From DATLZU01 sp051293835 (lineage in GTDB: Bacteria; Nitrospirota; Nitrospiria; Nitrospirales; Nitrospiraceae): 64,000 nucleotides of DNA. Position numbers and translations under genes: made by a program. The stretch spans positions 62,001 to 126,000 of the forward strand of contig JBPKMA010000009.1 in assembly GCA_051293835.1 (NCBI GenBank), read 5' to 3'. This document shows positions 7,801 to 16,192 of this stretch, piece by piece. Under the pieces are notes generated by a model. It was not told the origin of the DNA. It saw nothing but the letters and a program-made list of their open reading frames with translations, and made no database searches. How positions within the stretch are numbered: position 1 is the stretch's first letter; every line of letters begins with the position of its first letter.

Positions 7801-9362
7801 ACATCTCTTCTCTCATTGACAGCCTGCATCCACTCGAACTCAAGGTTCTTATGGCGTTCGGGCAGGGGTCGGTCCTGCGGATCGAACAGATCGCTCAGGC
7901 GACCGGACTTGACACGTCGCAGTTAAGTATGGCCGTCGAATGGCTGCTAACCAAGGGCCTGATCGCCGTCGAGACGGAAACGGTCACGCCGGTGGTGTCA
8001 CTGACCAAAATCGGTGAGCACTACCTGGAGCACAATGCCCCAATCGAGCGCGTCCTGTCGGCTGCCCGCGAAGCCGCTGCGACCGGCAGGCGGCTGACGA
8101 TTCAGGATATTCAATCCCGGGAGAAGTTGGAACCGAGCGAGATCAGTGGCGCGATCGGCTGCCTGAAAAAGGATGGCGCCGTGTTGATTGTACAGGGGGG
8201 GTGCATCGAGGCCACCGGTCGGGCCAGCCCGACGGCGGAAGCGTTGCGGGCGTTACTCCAACAACTCCGCGGGACCTCCCGCGAACTCGATACATTTCCG
8301 GAGGCCCTGCGCCAGGTCATCCGACAGCATGCGGTGAGGCGCGGCAATGCCCGCGAGCCGTTCCGGATCGACGAGCGTGTGACTCGATCCTATCGTTTGA
8401 CTCCAACGGGTGAGCAAGCCGCCGGACTGGCCATACGGCAGGGCGTGATGGAGGAGGTTTCGCGGTTGACACCCGAGCTGCTGAAAGATGGGGCTTGGCG
8501 CACCAAGCGATTTAGAAAATATACCATTACCTTGCGGCCTCCTCGGATTGTCGCCGGCAAACGGCATCCATACCGGGAATTCCTCGATCTGGTCAAACAC
8601 AAACTCGTCAGCATGGGGTTTCAGGAGATGCGCGGCCCTTTGGTCGAGACCGAATTTTGGAACATGGACGCCCTGTTCATGCCGCAGTTCCATCCGGCTC
8701 GGGATATCCACGACGTCTATTTTGTCAAAGAACCAACCCATGCCCGTTCGGATGATCCGCGGGAGCTGGAGCTTCGAGCTCGGGTGGCGGCGATCCACGA
8801 AGACGGTGGTAAGACCGGATCGACCGGATGGGGGTATCGGTTCGACACACGGCGCACGTTGCGGCTGGTTCTCCGGAGCCAGGGAACCGCCGTTTCTGCC
8901 AGAATGCTGGCGTCCGGTCCCTCCATACCAGGCAAATATTTTTCGATCGCTCGCTGTTTTCGGTACGATGCGGTCGATGCGACACACGCCCCTGACTTTT
9001 TCCAGATTGAGGGGATTGTGTTGGGCGAAGACCTCAATTTCCGGACCTTGCTCGGCCTGCTCGATCTCTTTGCGCGGGAAGTGGCCCAGGCGAAGGAAAG
9101 CAAATTTCTTCCGGCCTACTTCCCCTTCACCGAGCCGTCGGTCGAACTGCATGTCCGGCACCCGCGTTTGGGGTGGATGGAACTGGGCGGTGCCGGCCTT
9201 TTTCGGCCGGAAGTCACCCTGCCCTTGGGTGTTACGGTGCCGGTGATCGCCTGGGGGCTCGGTCTCGACCGCATGGCCATGGTCGCGCTGGGCATCCACG
9301 ACATCCGTGATCTGTTCACCGCGGACTTGGAACTGATTAGGATGACGCGCGGAAAGTTTTAA
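7797..9362 (+). CDS. pheS: Phenylalanyl-tRNA synthetase alpha subunit, archaeal/eukaryotic type
   Basis: Charges tRNA-Phe as the catalytic subunit of the alpha2-beta2 enzyme. The protein is about 521 aa, against roughly 330-350 for bacterial PheS. Its first about 200 residues form winged-helix-like modules (LKVLMAFGQGSVLRIEQIAQ, then two more), as in archaeal and cytosolic PheRS. The core has GFQEMRGPLVETEFWNMDAL, MPQFHPARDIHDVYFV, the motif-2 loop around YFSIARCFRYDAVDATHAPD and motif 3 GLGLDRMAMVALGIHDIRDL. I chose GTG 7797, which overlaps the rpe stop, because the ORF upstream lacks homology-like sequence. Confidence 0.93.
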   Translation: MNISSLIDSLHPLELKVLMAFGQGSVLRIEQIAQATGLDTSQLSMAVEWLLTKGLIAVETETVTPVVSLTKIGEHYLEHNAPIERVLSAAREAAATGRRLTIQDIQSREKLEPSEISGAIGCLKKDGAVLIVQGGCIEATGRASPTAEALRALLQQLRGTSRELDTFPEALRQVIRQHAVRRGNAREPFRIDERVTRSYRLTPTGEQAAGLAIRQGVMEEVSRLTPELLKDGAWRTKRFRKYTITLRPPRIVAGKRHPYREFLDLVKHKLVSMGFQEMRGPLVETEFWNMDALFMPQFHPARDIHDVYFVKEPTHARSDDPRELELRARVAAIHEDGGKTGSTGWGYRFDTRRTLRLVLRSQGTAVSARMLASGPSIPGKYFSIARCFRYDAVDATHAPDFFQIEGIVLGEDLNFRTLLGLLDLFAREVAQAKESKFLPAYFPFTEPSVELHVRHPRLGWMELGGAGLFRPEVTLPLGVTVPVIAWGLGLDRMAMVALGIHDIRDLFTADLELIRMTRGKF

Positions 9363-9442
9363 AGAACGGTTTGTCCGGTTTGTTGGGTTCATTCTGATTC
9401 CCAAACAAACCAGAACCACCAAACAAACTGTCGCACAAGAGC

Positions 9443-11164
9443 ATGCCCACCATTTCCGTCAATCGTCAGGACCTTGAACAGTTGATCGCCAGGTCAGCTC
9501 GATCCAACCGCTGCATCATCACGGAACAACTGGAATCCTGGCTTCCGTTGGTCAAGGGTGAGTTGAAGGGCCAGAACATCGAGACGGGCGAGCTGCGGAT
9601 CGAACTCCAGGACAGCAACAGGCCAGACCTGTGGTGTTGCGAAGGAATTGCCCGTCAGATCAGAATCAAGCTTCAGGGTCGTGCACCGGCTTATCCGTGC
9701 TTCTCCCCGACCCGGCGGCCTAAGCATCGGCTTGTCGTCTCGCCCGGTCTGGAGTCGGTTCGTCCCTATGTCGCGGCCTGCACGGCCAGCGGCTATAAGG
9801 TCACCGGCGAAGGCTTGGCGCAATTGATCCAAACCCAGGAAAAACTCGCTGAGATTTTCGGGCGCAAGCGGCGGACGGTCTCAATCGGTCTCTATCGGCT
9901 TCCTCGCATCGTCTTTCCCATCACATATGAACTCGTGAAATTGGAGGACGCAAGCTTCACTCCGTTGGGGCTGGAATCCAAGATGACCCTCGGAGAGATC
10001 CTGCGCGTCCATCCCAAGGGATTGGAATACGGATCGATTCTGGCTGGCCACGATCGGGTCCCGCTGCTCCGGGACGCCGCGGGGCAAGTATTGTCTTTCC
10101 CGCCGATCATCAACAGCCGGGAGATCGGCGAAGTGCAGGTCGGCGACCGCGAGCTGTTCGTGGAGGTGACGGGAACCGATCTGACGATGGTGGTGTTGAC
10201 GCTGAATATTCTCGCCGTCAATTTGGCCGATCGTGGCGCCGCGATCAGTCCAGTCGAGGTGGCGTATCCATACAAGACGCCCCTGGGCAAGACCGTCACG
10301 ACACCCAAAGATCTTGGGAGAGTTCAAACGATTCGCGTGGAGGCGATCGAGGCAGCGCTCGGGCAGCCGCTGGGCGCGCAGAAGATCGGCAGGGCCCTGC
10401 GCGCGTACGGCTATACGATCACAACCACGCGCGACACGGTCTCGGTGAAGCTGCCTCCCTATCGCAACGATCTCATGCATACTGTCGACGCGGTGGAAGA
10501 CGTCGCGATCAGCCTGGGCTACGACGCGTTTGCGCCGGTAATGCCTTCACAGTTTACGGTGGGAAGCCTGTCCCGATTGGAACAGTGGGCTGACAAGGTG
10601 CGGGACCTCATGATTGGAATGGGGTTTCAAGAAATCATCTCGAACATCATGGCTTCACGCCAGGAACTGTGCACGCACATGCGTCTGGCCGGTACTGAAT
10701 GGGACAAGGTCGTCGAGGTGGAAAATGTGATGTCCCAAAGCTTTTCCTGTCTGCGGCAGTGGCTCACGCCCTTGCTACTCCGTGTCGAGGCTGCTTCTAG
10801 CCGTGCCTTCTACCCGCACCGGTTGTTCGAAGTTGGAGAAACTGCGGTGCCCGATCCGCACGAAGATACGGGTTCACGCACGCTGGTAATGCTCGGGGCT
10901 CTGATTGCCCACGCCGGAGCGAACTTCTCCGAAATCCATTCTTGCCTGGACCTGCTGTTATTCTATCTCAATCGCCCCTATACCTTGGAGCCTGTAACCC
11001 ATCCATCGTTTTTGGAAGGCCGAGCCGGGCGGATCATGTTGGGAGGGCAGGCATTGGGGTTGATCGGGGAACTCCATCCCGAAGTTCTGGAGCGTTGGCA
11101 GATCGGCGTCCCTGTGGTGGCGTTCGAGCTCGAAGTGGATCGACTGGCAAGAAGTGGAGAATAA
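9443..11164 (+). CDS. pheT: Phenylalanyl-tRNA synthetase beta subunit, archaeal type
   Basis: The partner of the preceding alpha subunit. At 573 aa it is far shorter than the about 800-aa bacterial PheT. It starts directly with the B1-like domain (MPTISVNRQDLEQLIARSA), has the archaeal-type DSNRPDLWCCEGIARQI motif, a B3/4 editing region in the middle and B5 helices (VEAIEAALGQPLGAQKIGRAL). It lacks the N-terminal EMAP/OB tRNA-binding fold and the C-terminal anticodon-binding domain of bacterial PheT. An 80-base gap separates it from pheS. It converges on rplT. Confidence 0.92.
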   Translation: MPTISVNRQDLEQLIARSARSNRCIITEQLESWLPLVKGELKGQNIETGELRIELQDSNRPDLWCCEGIARQIRIKLQGRAPAYPCFSPTRRPKHRLVVSPGLESVRPYVAACTASGYKVTGEGLAQLIQTQEKLAEIFGRKRRTVSIGLYRLPRIVFPITYELVKLEDASFTPLGLESKMTLGEILRVHPKGLEYGSILAGHDRVPLLRDAAGQVLSFPPIINSREIGEVQVGDRELFVEVTGTDLTMVVLTLNILAVNLADRGAAISPVEVAYPYKTPLGKTVTTPKDLGRVQTIRVEAIEAALGQPLGAQKIGRALRAYGYTITTTRDTVSVKLPPYRNDLMHTVDAVEDVAISLGYDAFAPVMPSQFTVGSLSRLEQWADKVRDLMIGMGFQEIISNIMASRQELCTHMRLAGTEWDKVVEVENVMSQSFSCLRQWLTPLLLRVEAASSRAFYPHRLFEVGETAVPDPHEDTGSRTLVMLGALIAHAGANFSEIHSCLDLLLFYLNRPYTLEPVTHPSFLEGRAGRIMLGGQALGLIGELHPEVLERWQIGVPVVAFELEVDRLARSGE

Positions 11165-11240
11165 CGTCACCTCGCCGTCGGTCGGCCTCAGCCCGGCTTT
11201 CCAACTGCTGCCGACCCGCGTGGACACAGGGATCGGCGGC

Positions 11241-11618
11241 TTAGGCGCTTACCACTGCCATCTGCTGCTTGGCCAGTCCAATCAATCTTTCAAACCCGGA
11301 AGGATCCTTGATTGCCATGTCCGAGAGGACTTTCCGGTCCAGCAAGATATTGGCTTTGCGAAGCGCGTTCATGAAGCGACTGTAGGTCAATCCTTGCAAC
11401 CGCGTTGCGGCGCTGATCCGCGCGATCCAGAGTCGGCGGAAGTCCCGCTTGCGTTTTCTTCGGCCGACATAGGCGTACGCTTGCCCCTTGTCTACCGATT
11501 CCGTCGCTGTGCGGAAAAGGCGGCTTTTAGCGCCGTATTGCCCTTTTGCCAACTTCAGTCTCTTTTTTCGTCGCTGCCTGGTCTTGGGTCCGCCTTTCGC
11601 GCGCGGCATCGTCTGCAC
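11241..11618 (-). CDS. rplT: Ribosomal protein L20
   Basis: A 125-aa, Lys/Arg-rich 50S assembly protein that binds 23S rRNA. The N-terminal extension (TRQRRKKRLKLAKGQYG) and globular part with YVGRRKRKRDFRRLWIARI and RLQGLTYSRFMNAL are typical. It is last in thrS-infC-rpmI-rplT, where L20 represses translation of its own operon in some bacteria. No obvious terminator was seen in the 76-base gap to pheT. Confidence 0.96.
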   Translation of the reverse strand: MQTMPRAKGGPKTRQRRKKRLKLAKGQYGAKSRLFRTATESVDKGQAYAYVGRRKRKRDFRRLWIARISAATRLQGLTYSRFMNALRKANILLDRKVLSDMAIKDPSGFERLIGLAKQQMAVVSA

Positions 11619-11659
11619 TCCTTTCAGTCGATTTCGGGTGAATTCCGTGAAATTTTCCG

Positions 11660-11863
11660 TCAGTTATAGGGAAGGAGCCGGTTGGCTGTGCGTGCTGCAG
11701 CGGCCTCGAGGGTCGTCACGCTTTTCAAACGGCGCTTTCGGTCACGCGCCTTGCCGGTGAGCAGATGGCGTCGCCCAGATCTTCTCCTCATTACCTTGAG
11801 GGTTCCGCTGCGGCTGAAGCGCTTGCTGGCTCCCGAATGCGTCTTCAGTTTCTGTTTGGCCAT
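11660..11863 (-). CDS. rpmI: Ribosomal protein L35
   Basis: A 67-aa basic 50S protein with the family start MAKQKLKTHSGASKRFSRSG and a normal RRSGRRHLLTGKARDRKRRL stretch. It lies 41 bases upstream of rplT, in the usual order after infC. Confidence 0.95.
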   Translation of the reverse strand: MAKQKLKTHSGASKRFSRSGTLKVMRRRSGRRHLLTGKARDRKRRLKSVTTLEAAAARTANRLLPYN

Positions 11864-11975
11864 GATCCGTCCTTTCTCTCTGTCTGTCTTTCTCAGTCGT
11901 TCGCAGTGTATGAGGCGCCGTGCGTAGACAGATGGCTGCTGCTTCTGAACGCGTCACCTAACACCCTCATGGCCC

Positions 11976-12485
11976 TTATGATTTCGGTGCGATGATCATG
12001 ATCAGATTGCGACCTTCCATGCGTGGGGCGTACTCGATGGTTCCCGAATCCGCCAACTGTTCGATCACCGTGTTCATCACAGCCCGTCCCATTTCTTGAT
12101 TCGCCATTTCGCGGCCCCGAAACATCAAGGTGACTTTGGTCTTATTGCCTTCGGCCAAGAAACCCTTGATCTGGCGAATCTTGATCTCCAAGTCGTGCTT
12201 GTCGGTCCGCGGTCTGAGCTTGATCTCTTTGACCTGGGTGGACCTCTGGTGACGGCGACTCTGATGTTCCTTCTTGCTCAACTCATACTTATACTTGCCG
12301 TAGTCCATGATCCGGCAGACCGGCGGCTGGGAAGTCGGCGCCACCTCCACCAGATCGTATCCCATTTCTTGAGCCTGTCTGAAGGCGTCCGGCGTGGGCA
12401 TGATGCCCAATTGCTCGCCGTCCGGTCCAATCACCCGAACTTCTCGGACCCTGATCTCTCTATTGACGCGAAGCTTAGGTACGAT
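11976..12485 (-). CDS. infC: Translation initiation factor IF-3, probable ATC start
   Basis: Binds the 30S subunit and checks start-codon and initiator-tRNA pairing. The mature protein would begin (M/I)VPKLRVNREIRVREVRVIG and has both domains joined by a basic linker, with YDLVEVAPTSQPPVCRIMDYG and IKLRPRTDKHDLEIKIRQIK. No ATG, GTG or TTG sits at a sensible place: the open frame runs back into thrS, but GGGAGAGGTGG is followed by ATC at 12485, 16 bases after the thrS stop. infC is well known to start with rare codons (AUU in E. coli), which lets IF-3 repress its own synthesis. GTA at 12482 follows directly and is not a start. Confidence 0.93.
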   Translation of the reverse strand: MVPKLRVNREIRVREVRVIGPDGEQLGIMPTPDAFRQAQEMGYDLVEVAPTSQPPVCRIMDYGKYKYELSKKEHQSRRHQRSTQVKEIKLRPRTDKHDLEIKIRQIKGFLAEGNKTKVTLMFRGREMANQEMGRAVMNTVIEQLADSGTIEYAPRMEGRNLIMIIAPKS

Positions 12486-12501
12486 AAGCCACCTCTCCCT
12501 A

Positions 12502-14442
12502 TCAGGTTGTTGTAGTGAGCGGCACGGGCTGAGCTGCCTCGGTTCGGAGTAGATCCAGCACGGCGGCGACACTCATGCTCCCGAGGAGCGACCCGGCTCG
12601 GCCGCGGACCGACACCGTGCCGCTCTGCGTTTCCCGGTCTCCTACGATCAGCATGTACGGAATCTTTGCCTTCTCTGCTTCCCGGATCTTAAATCCCACC
12701 TTTTCGTTTCGCAAATCCGCTTCCACCCGGTAACCGGCGGCTTTCACCTGGTTGAGTACGTCGACGGCATACTCGCGGTGTTTGTCAGTAATCGACAGGA
12801 CGATCGCCTGGACAGGAGCCAACCAGACCGGAAACGCGCCGGCGTAGTGTTCGATCAAAATGCCGAAAAAGCGCTCAATGGAGCCCATCAACGCCCGGTG
12901 AATCATGATCGGCTGGTGAGACCTGCCGTCCTCCCCTGTGTAGGTCAACTGGAACCGCTCAGGGTTGTTGAAGTCCACCTGAATTGTGGAGCACTGCCAG
13001 GATCGGCCGAGAGCGTCCTTGATCTTGATGTCGATCTTGGGGCCGTAAAACACCCCTTCTCCCGGATCGACACGGTATGCCACTGCCCGTCCTTTGAGTG
13101 CCGCTTCCAGCGCGGCGGTGGCCTGCGCCCACTTTTCCTCGGAGCCCACGGCTTTCTCCGGTTTGGTTGAAAGATAGACCTCAAACTCCGAAAACCCGAA
13201 GGTCCGCAAGATGAAAAACGTAAAATCCAAGACTCGGCCGACCTCTGTCTCGATCTGGTCTGGACGACAGAACAGGTGCGCGTCGTCCTGTGTGAACCCC
13301 CGTACGCGCAGCAGCCCATGCAGCACGCCGGTTCGCTCGTACCGATACACCGTGCCCAATTCTCCGTACCGGATCGGAAGGTCTCGGTAGCTGCGCAGGT
13401 GGGATTTGTAGATCATGATATGGAACGGACAGTTCATCGGTTTGAGCTGATACTCGCTGCCTTCGACCTTCATCGGCGCAAACATGTTGTCGCGATAGTA
13501 GTCGACGTGTCCGCTGGTCCGCCAAAGATCCAACCGCGCGATATGCGGTGAATAGACCAACTCGTATCCGTTCCGCAGGTGCTGTTCTCGCCAGAAGTTC
13601 TCGATCAACAGGCGGATCAGCGCGCCCTTGGGATGCCACAGCACGAGGCCTGGCCCGATTTCGTCCTGGATGGTAATCAGGCCAAGCTCCTTTCCCAGCT
13701 TGCGGTGATCCCGGCGCTTGATTTCTTCAAGCCGAGCGAGATACGCATCGAGCTCCGCCTGCGTGGGGAAGGATGTGCCGTAAATCCGCTGCAGCATCGG
13801 ATTCCGTTCGTCCCCGCGCCAGTAGGCTCCAGCGCTGGAGAGGACCTTCAGCGCACCGACCCGGCCGGTCGAAGGCAGGTGCGGTCCCCGGCACAGATCG
13901 ATGAACTCGCCTTGGCTGTACAGCGAGACAGTTTGGTCCTCGAATCCTTCGATCATTTCGGCTTTATACAGCTCGCCCCGTTCGCGGAAGAACTGAATGG
14001 CCTGCTGCTTTGGCAGCTCCATCCGCTTGAAGGGCCGGTCGGCCTTAATGATCTCCAGCGCTCGGGCTTCGATCTTTTCCAAGTCCTGAGGCGTGAACGG
14101 GCGCTCGAACGCGAAGTCATAGTAGAAGCCGTCTTCGAGAGCCGGACCGATCGCCAGTTGCGCACTCGGAAACACTTCTTTCACCGCCTGGGCCATAATA
14201 TGGGTGCTGCTGTGGCGATAGATCTCTCTCCCCTCGGGCGAATCAAAGGTGAGGGGTTCGATGGTTGCATCCTCGACGAGGACTCGATCCAAATCGACTG
14301 CCTGGCCATTGACCTTGGCTGCTAGGATCGCCGATGCTGGGGTCACACCGGCATGAACCAGGGCTTCGCCGACGGTGCAGCCGGCCGGCACTTCTTTTTT
14401 GGTGCCGTCCTGGAGAGTGACGCGGATCGTGCGTGAGGTCAT
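12502..14442 (-). CDS. thrS: Threonyl-tRNA synthetase
   Basis: Charges tRNA-Thr. The 646-aa protein has the N-terminal TGS domain (IRVTLQDGTKKEVPAGCTVG), the editing domain with HSSTHIMAQAVKEVFP, and the class II core with MNCPFHIMIYKSHLRSYRDL, VRGFTQDDAHLFCRPDQIE and MIHRALMGSIERFFGILIEH. The C-terminal anticodon-binding domain starts near residue 545 (WLAPVQAIVLSI). It heads the operon with infC, rpmI and rplT. It lies 24 bases beyond a tRNA-Val terminator. Confidence 0.97.
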   Translation of the reverse strand: MTSRTIRVTLQDGTKKEVPAGCTVGEALVHAGVTPASAILAAKVNGQAVDLDRVLVEDATIEPLTFDSPEGREIYRHSSTHIMAQAVKEVFPSAQLAIGPALEDGFYYDFAFERPFTPQDLEKIEARALEIIKADRPFKRMELPKQQAIQFFRERGELYKAEMIEGFEDQTVSLYSQGEFIDLCRGPHLPSTGRVGALKVLSSAGAYWRGDERNPMLQRIYGTSFPTQAELDAYLARLEEIKRRDHRKLGKELGLITIQDEIGPGLVLWHPKGALIRLLIENFWREQHLRNGYELVYSPHIARLDLWRTSGHVDYYRDNMFAPMKVEGSEYQLKPMNCPFHIMIYKSHLRSYRDLPIRYGELGTVYRYERTGVLHGLLRVRGFTQDDAHLFCRPDQIETEVGRVLDFTFFILRTFGFSEFEVYLSTKPEKAVGSEEKWAQATAALEAALKGRAVAYRVDPGEGVFYGPKIDIKIKDALGRSWQCSTIQVDFNNPERFQLTYTGEDGRSHQPIMIHRALMGSIERFFGILIEHYAGAFPVWLAPVQAIVLSITDKHREYAVDVLNQVKAAGYRVEADLRNEKVGFKIREAEKAKIPYMLIVGDRETQSGTVSVRGRAGSLLGSMSVAAVLDLLRTEAAQPVPLTTTT

Positions 14443-14460
14443 GGCCTGTCCCTAGAAACA

Positions 14461-14491
14461 AGAAAGGCACCCCGACCGTTGGTCGGATGCC
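14461..14491 (-). terminator. Terminator between tRNA-Val and thrS
   Basis: On the minus strand GGCAT-CCGACC pairs with GGTCGGG-GTGCC around an AAC loop (14466-14491), followed by TTTCTTGTTT. It probably ends the tRNA-Val transcript, but its closeness to the thrS start also allows partial read-through into thrS. Confidence 0.7.
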
Positions 14492-14501
14492 ATCCGGCGG
14501 A

Positions 14502-14576
14502 TGGTAGGCGCGGACGGTCTTGAACCGTCGACCTCTACCGTGTCAAGGTAGCGCTCTCCCCCTGAGCTACGCGCCT
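14502..14576 (-). tRNA. tRNA-Val (GAC)
   Basis: A 75-base cloverleaf with acceptor AGGCGCG/CGCGCCT, anticodon loop TTGACAC (anticodon GAC), T-arm with TTCAAGA loop and encoded CCA. It reads GUC and GUU codons. Confidence 0.93.
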
Positions 14577-14671
14577 AACGTCCGAAGCGGCATGCTAATA
14601 TAGCCCGGCCTGGAGTGTCAAGAAAGCCGGTCTGCACCGACTCGACCCGATGTTGTGCAATGCCCGAAAGC

Positions 14672-14939
14672 TTACTTGACCGCAGCCCGCAACGTCTTGC
14701 CCGCTGAAAATTTCGGGATGCAAGTCGCCGGGATCTTAAGCGTTTCCCCTGTCTGCGGATTGCGTCCCACGCGCGCGTTGCGTTTCGCCACCGAAGGTGC
14801 CGAAGTGCACGAGGCTGACTCGCTGCCTTTTTAGCGACGAGGTGACGGCCCTGGTGAATGCCGTCAACGCGTTGCCTTCGGCAACCTTGGTGATCCCGGC
14901 TGATGCTGCCATTTTGGCAATCAACTCTTCTTTGGGCAT
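14672..14939 (-). pseudogene. HU-family DNA-binding protein, frameshifted
   Basis: A small histone-like DNA-bending protein. The first 45 residues read MPKEELIAKMAASAGITKVA to VHFGTF. The frame then slips near 14795-14805, and the rest of the family continues in another frame as VAKRNARVGRNPQTGE, then KIPATCIPKF and SAGKTLRAAVK, ending at TAA 14672-14674. The DNA-binding arm (RNPQTGE) is therefore cut off from the start. The loop LKRQRV also looks one residue short of the usual LKKGQRV. Both spots are in short base runs, so sequencing error is possible. A second intact HU/IHF gene lies at 40803. Confidence 0.8.
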
Positions 14940-15049
14940 CGCGTTCCTCCTTGCTCGGATGGGATGAGGAACCGCGTCTCGATCCTTCCTGCCCAGAACC
15001 CTGCACCGCGACGGAACACACCGGTCCGGCTCGCTTAAACGGAATGGGC

Positions 15050-15625
15050 TTATTGCCTCCGTCCACGTCTCACCGGGATGCGGAGGTCAATGATCTTCTT
15101 GCGCAGGGTGTTTCGATTCAAGCCCAGGAGTTCCGCCGCCTGAAGCTGATTGCCTTTCGTTTCCTTCAGCGCCAGCGCGATCAACGGACGCTCCACCGCC
15201 GTCATGAGCATGGGGTACAGGTTCCGACCCGACCCGCTCCGCATGCTCCTGACGAAATCGACCATTTTCGATTCGATGTAGCTCTCAAGCGACCCCTGTT
15301 GACCGGCACTATCCGGGGAGGGGTAACCGTTGACCATGGTCTGAATCAGTTTGGGGGCCCGCTTGAGCGCGTGCCGCGACCCCGCCAACACCAGCGTCCT
15401 GGCCGGATCGATCGCCTGTTGCAGTTCAGTCAGCTCGCCCCAGGTGCCTCGCTTGGCTTCCAGCACCACGATGTCGAAGGGGCGCTTGCCAACCTCCTTG
15501 GTCAGCGCGGCCACGTCCTTTGCCGCCGTGATCGCCGCTTCCTGGAAGGCTTGGCTGAACTGGGCGTGGATATCGTGATCGGCACTGAGAAGAAGGATGC
15601 TTAAAGCCGACGATCGAAGCGACAT
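15050..15625 (-). CDS. Receiver-like protein with Fis-type HTH
   Basis: The 191-aa protein has a receiver-like N-terminal fold (SILLLSADHDIHAQFSQAFQ) and a C-terminal Fis-family helix-turn-helix (LKETKGNQLQAAELLGLNRN), the DNA-binding end of NtrC-type regulators. The central sigma-54 AAA+ domain is missing. At the phospho-acceptor strand it reads DIVVLEAKRG, so the usual Asp appears to be Glu, which would make it a receiver that does not depend on phosphorylation. It ends about 110 bases upstream of the HU start on the same strand. Confidence 0.75.
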   Translation of the reverse strand: MSLRSSALSILLLSADHDIHAQFSQAFQEAAITAAKDVAALTKEVGKRPFDIVVLEAKRGTWGELTELQQAIDPARTLVLAGSRHALKRAPKLIQTMVNGYPSPDSAGQQGSLESYIESKMVDFVRSMRSGSGRNLYPMLMTAVERPLIALALKETKGNQLQAAELLGLNRNTLRKKIIDLRIPVRRGRRQ

Positions 15626-16123
15626 GAAGGCACCGGAAGAGAAGAGAGAGCAATGCTATTACTCCGGAGTCGGGACAATGTCAATCGGGAAAGTGCGCCA
15701 TGATGGCCGAATAGCCGCTCTGCTAAACGTTTCGCGGGAATGGGAAAACACGTTCGCCGGGTTCAATAGCGTATGTGCTTTGTTGTTACCCTGCTCATCG
15801 GCCCGATCGGTAAACCCGCGGGACTGTATCTGAGCACCACACGATGGAGCCTGAACTCAACGAACACCGTTAGACTGAACCTCGCACACCCGGTTCTCAA
15901 AACCGGTTCTCAGAAAAGGAACGCGAAGGAAGGAAGAAGGATAGACGAGGCGTAACGCCCACCCGCGATCGAGTTGCTTGCAGCGGGGATTGTGGATTGT
16001 TGGAGCCAAAGGGATGGTATACGGCATGTGAGGTATTCCAGCGACACCTTCGCCCTACAGCTGTGAGGACATTCCAAATTGACGGATTTCGGGTACGGAG
16101 ATTCGAGATGGAGCGGGACCGAC
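15626..16123. other. Long non-coding stretch upstream of the sulfur operon
   Basis: About 500 bases between divergent genes. Only short frames without motifs are seen. A short direct repeat (CCGGTTCTCA twice, about 15890-15912) is present. Promoters for the Fis-type gene must lie here but none stands out. Confidence 0.45.
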
Positions 16124-16151
16124 TTGACACCACCTTTGTATCAGTTGTAAA
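16124..16151 (+). promoter_or_regulatory. Candidate promoter of the Rrf2/sulfur operon
   Basis: A perfect -35 box TTGACA (16124-16129) is followed after 16 bases by TGTAAA (16146-16151), a four-of-six -10 box. The position, about 40 bases before the Rrf2 start, fits a short leader. Confidence 0.45.
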
Positions 16152-16170
16152 AATGAAAACAGTTCGAGGA

Positions 16171-16184
16171 ATTCCTATCGGAAT
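16171..16184 (+). promoter_or_regulatory. Candidate operator (dyad) for the Rrf2 regulator
   Basis: ATTCCTATCGGAAT is a perfect inverted repeat, five bases either side of a four-base centre. It lies between the candidate -10 box and the Rrf2 start codon, where a bound repressor would block transcription of its own operon. Rrf2 proteins bind short dyads, but this exact site is an inference. Confidence 0.4.
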
Positions 16185-16192
16185 ACTGAAAA

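Noticed and set aside
8253..9422. 389-codon minus-strand ORF
   Set aside because: It is antisense to pheS, whose family motifs are certain; the translation has no domain pattern.
14461..14491. T-box or leader control of thrS
   Set aside because: No T-box consensus was seen; the hairpin and T-run fit a plain terminator for tRNA-Val.
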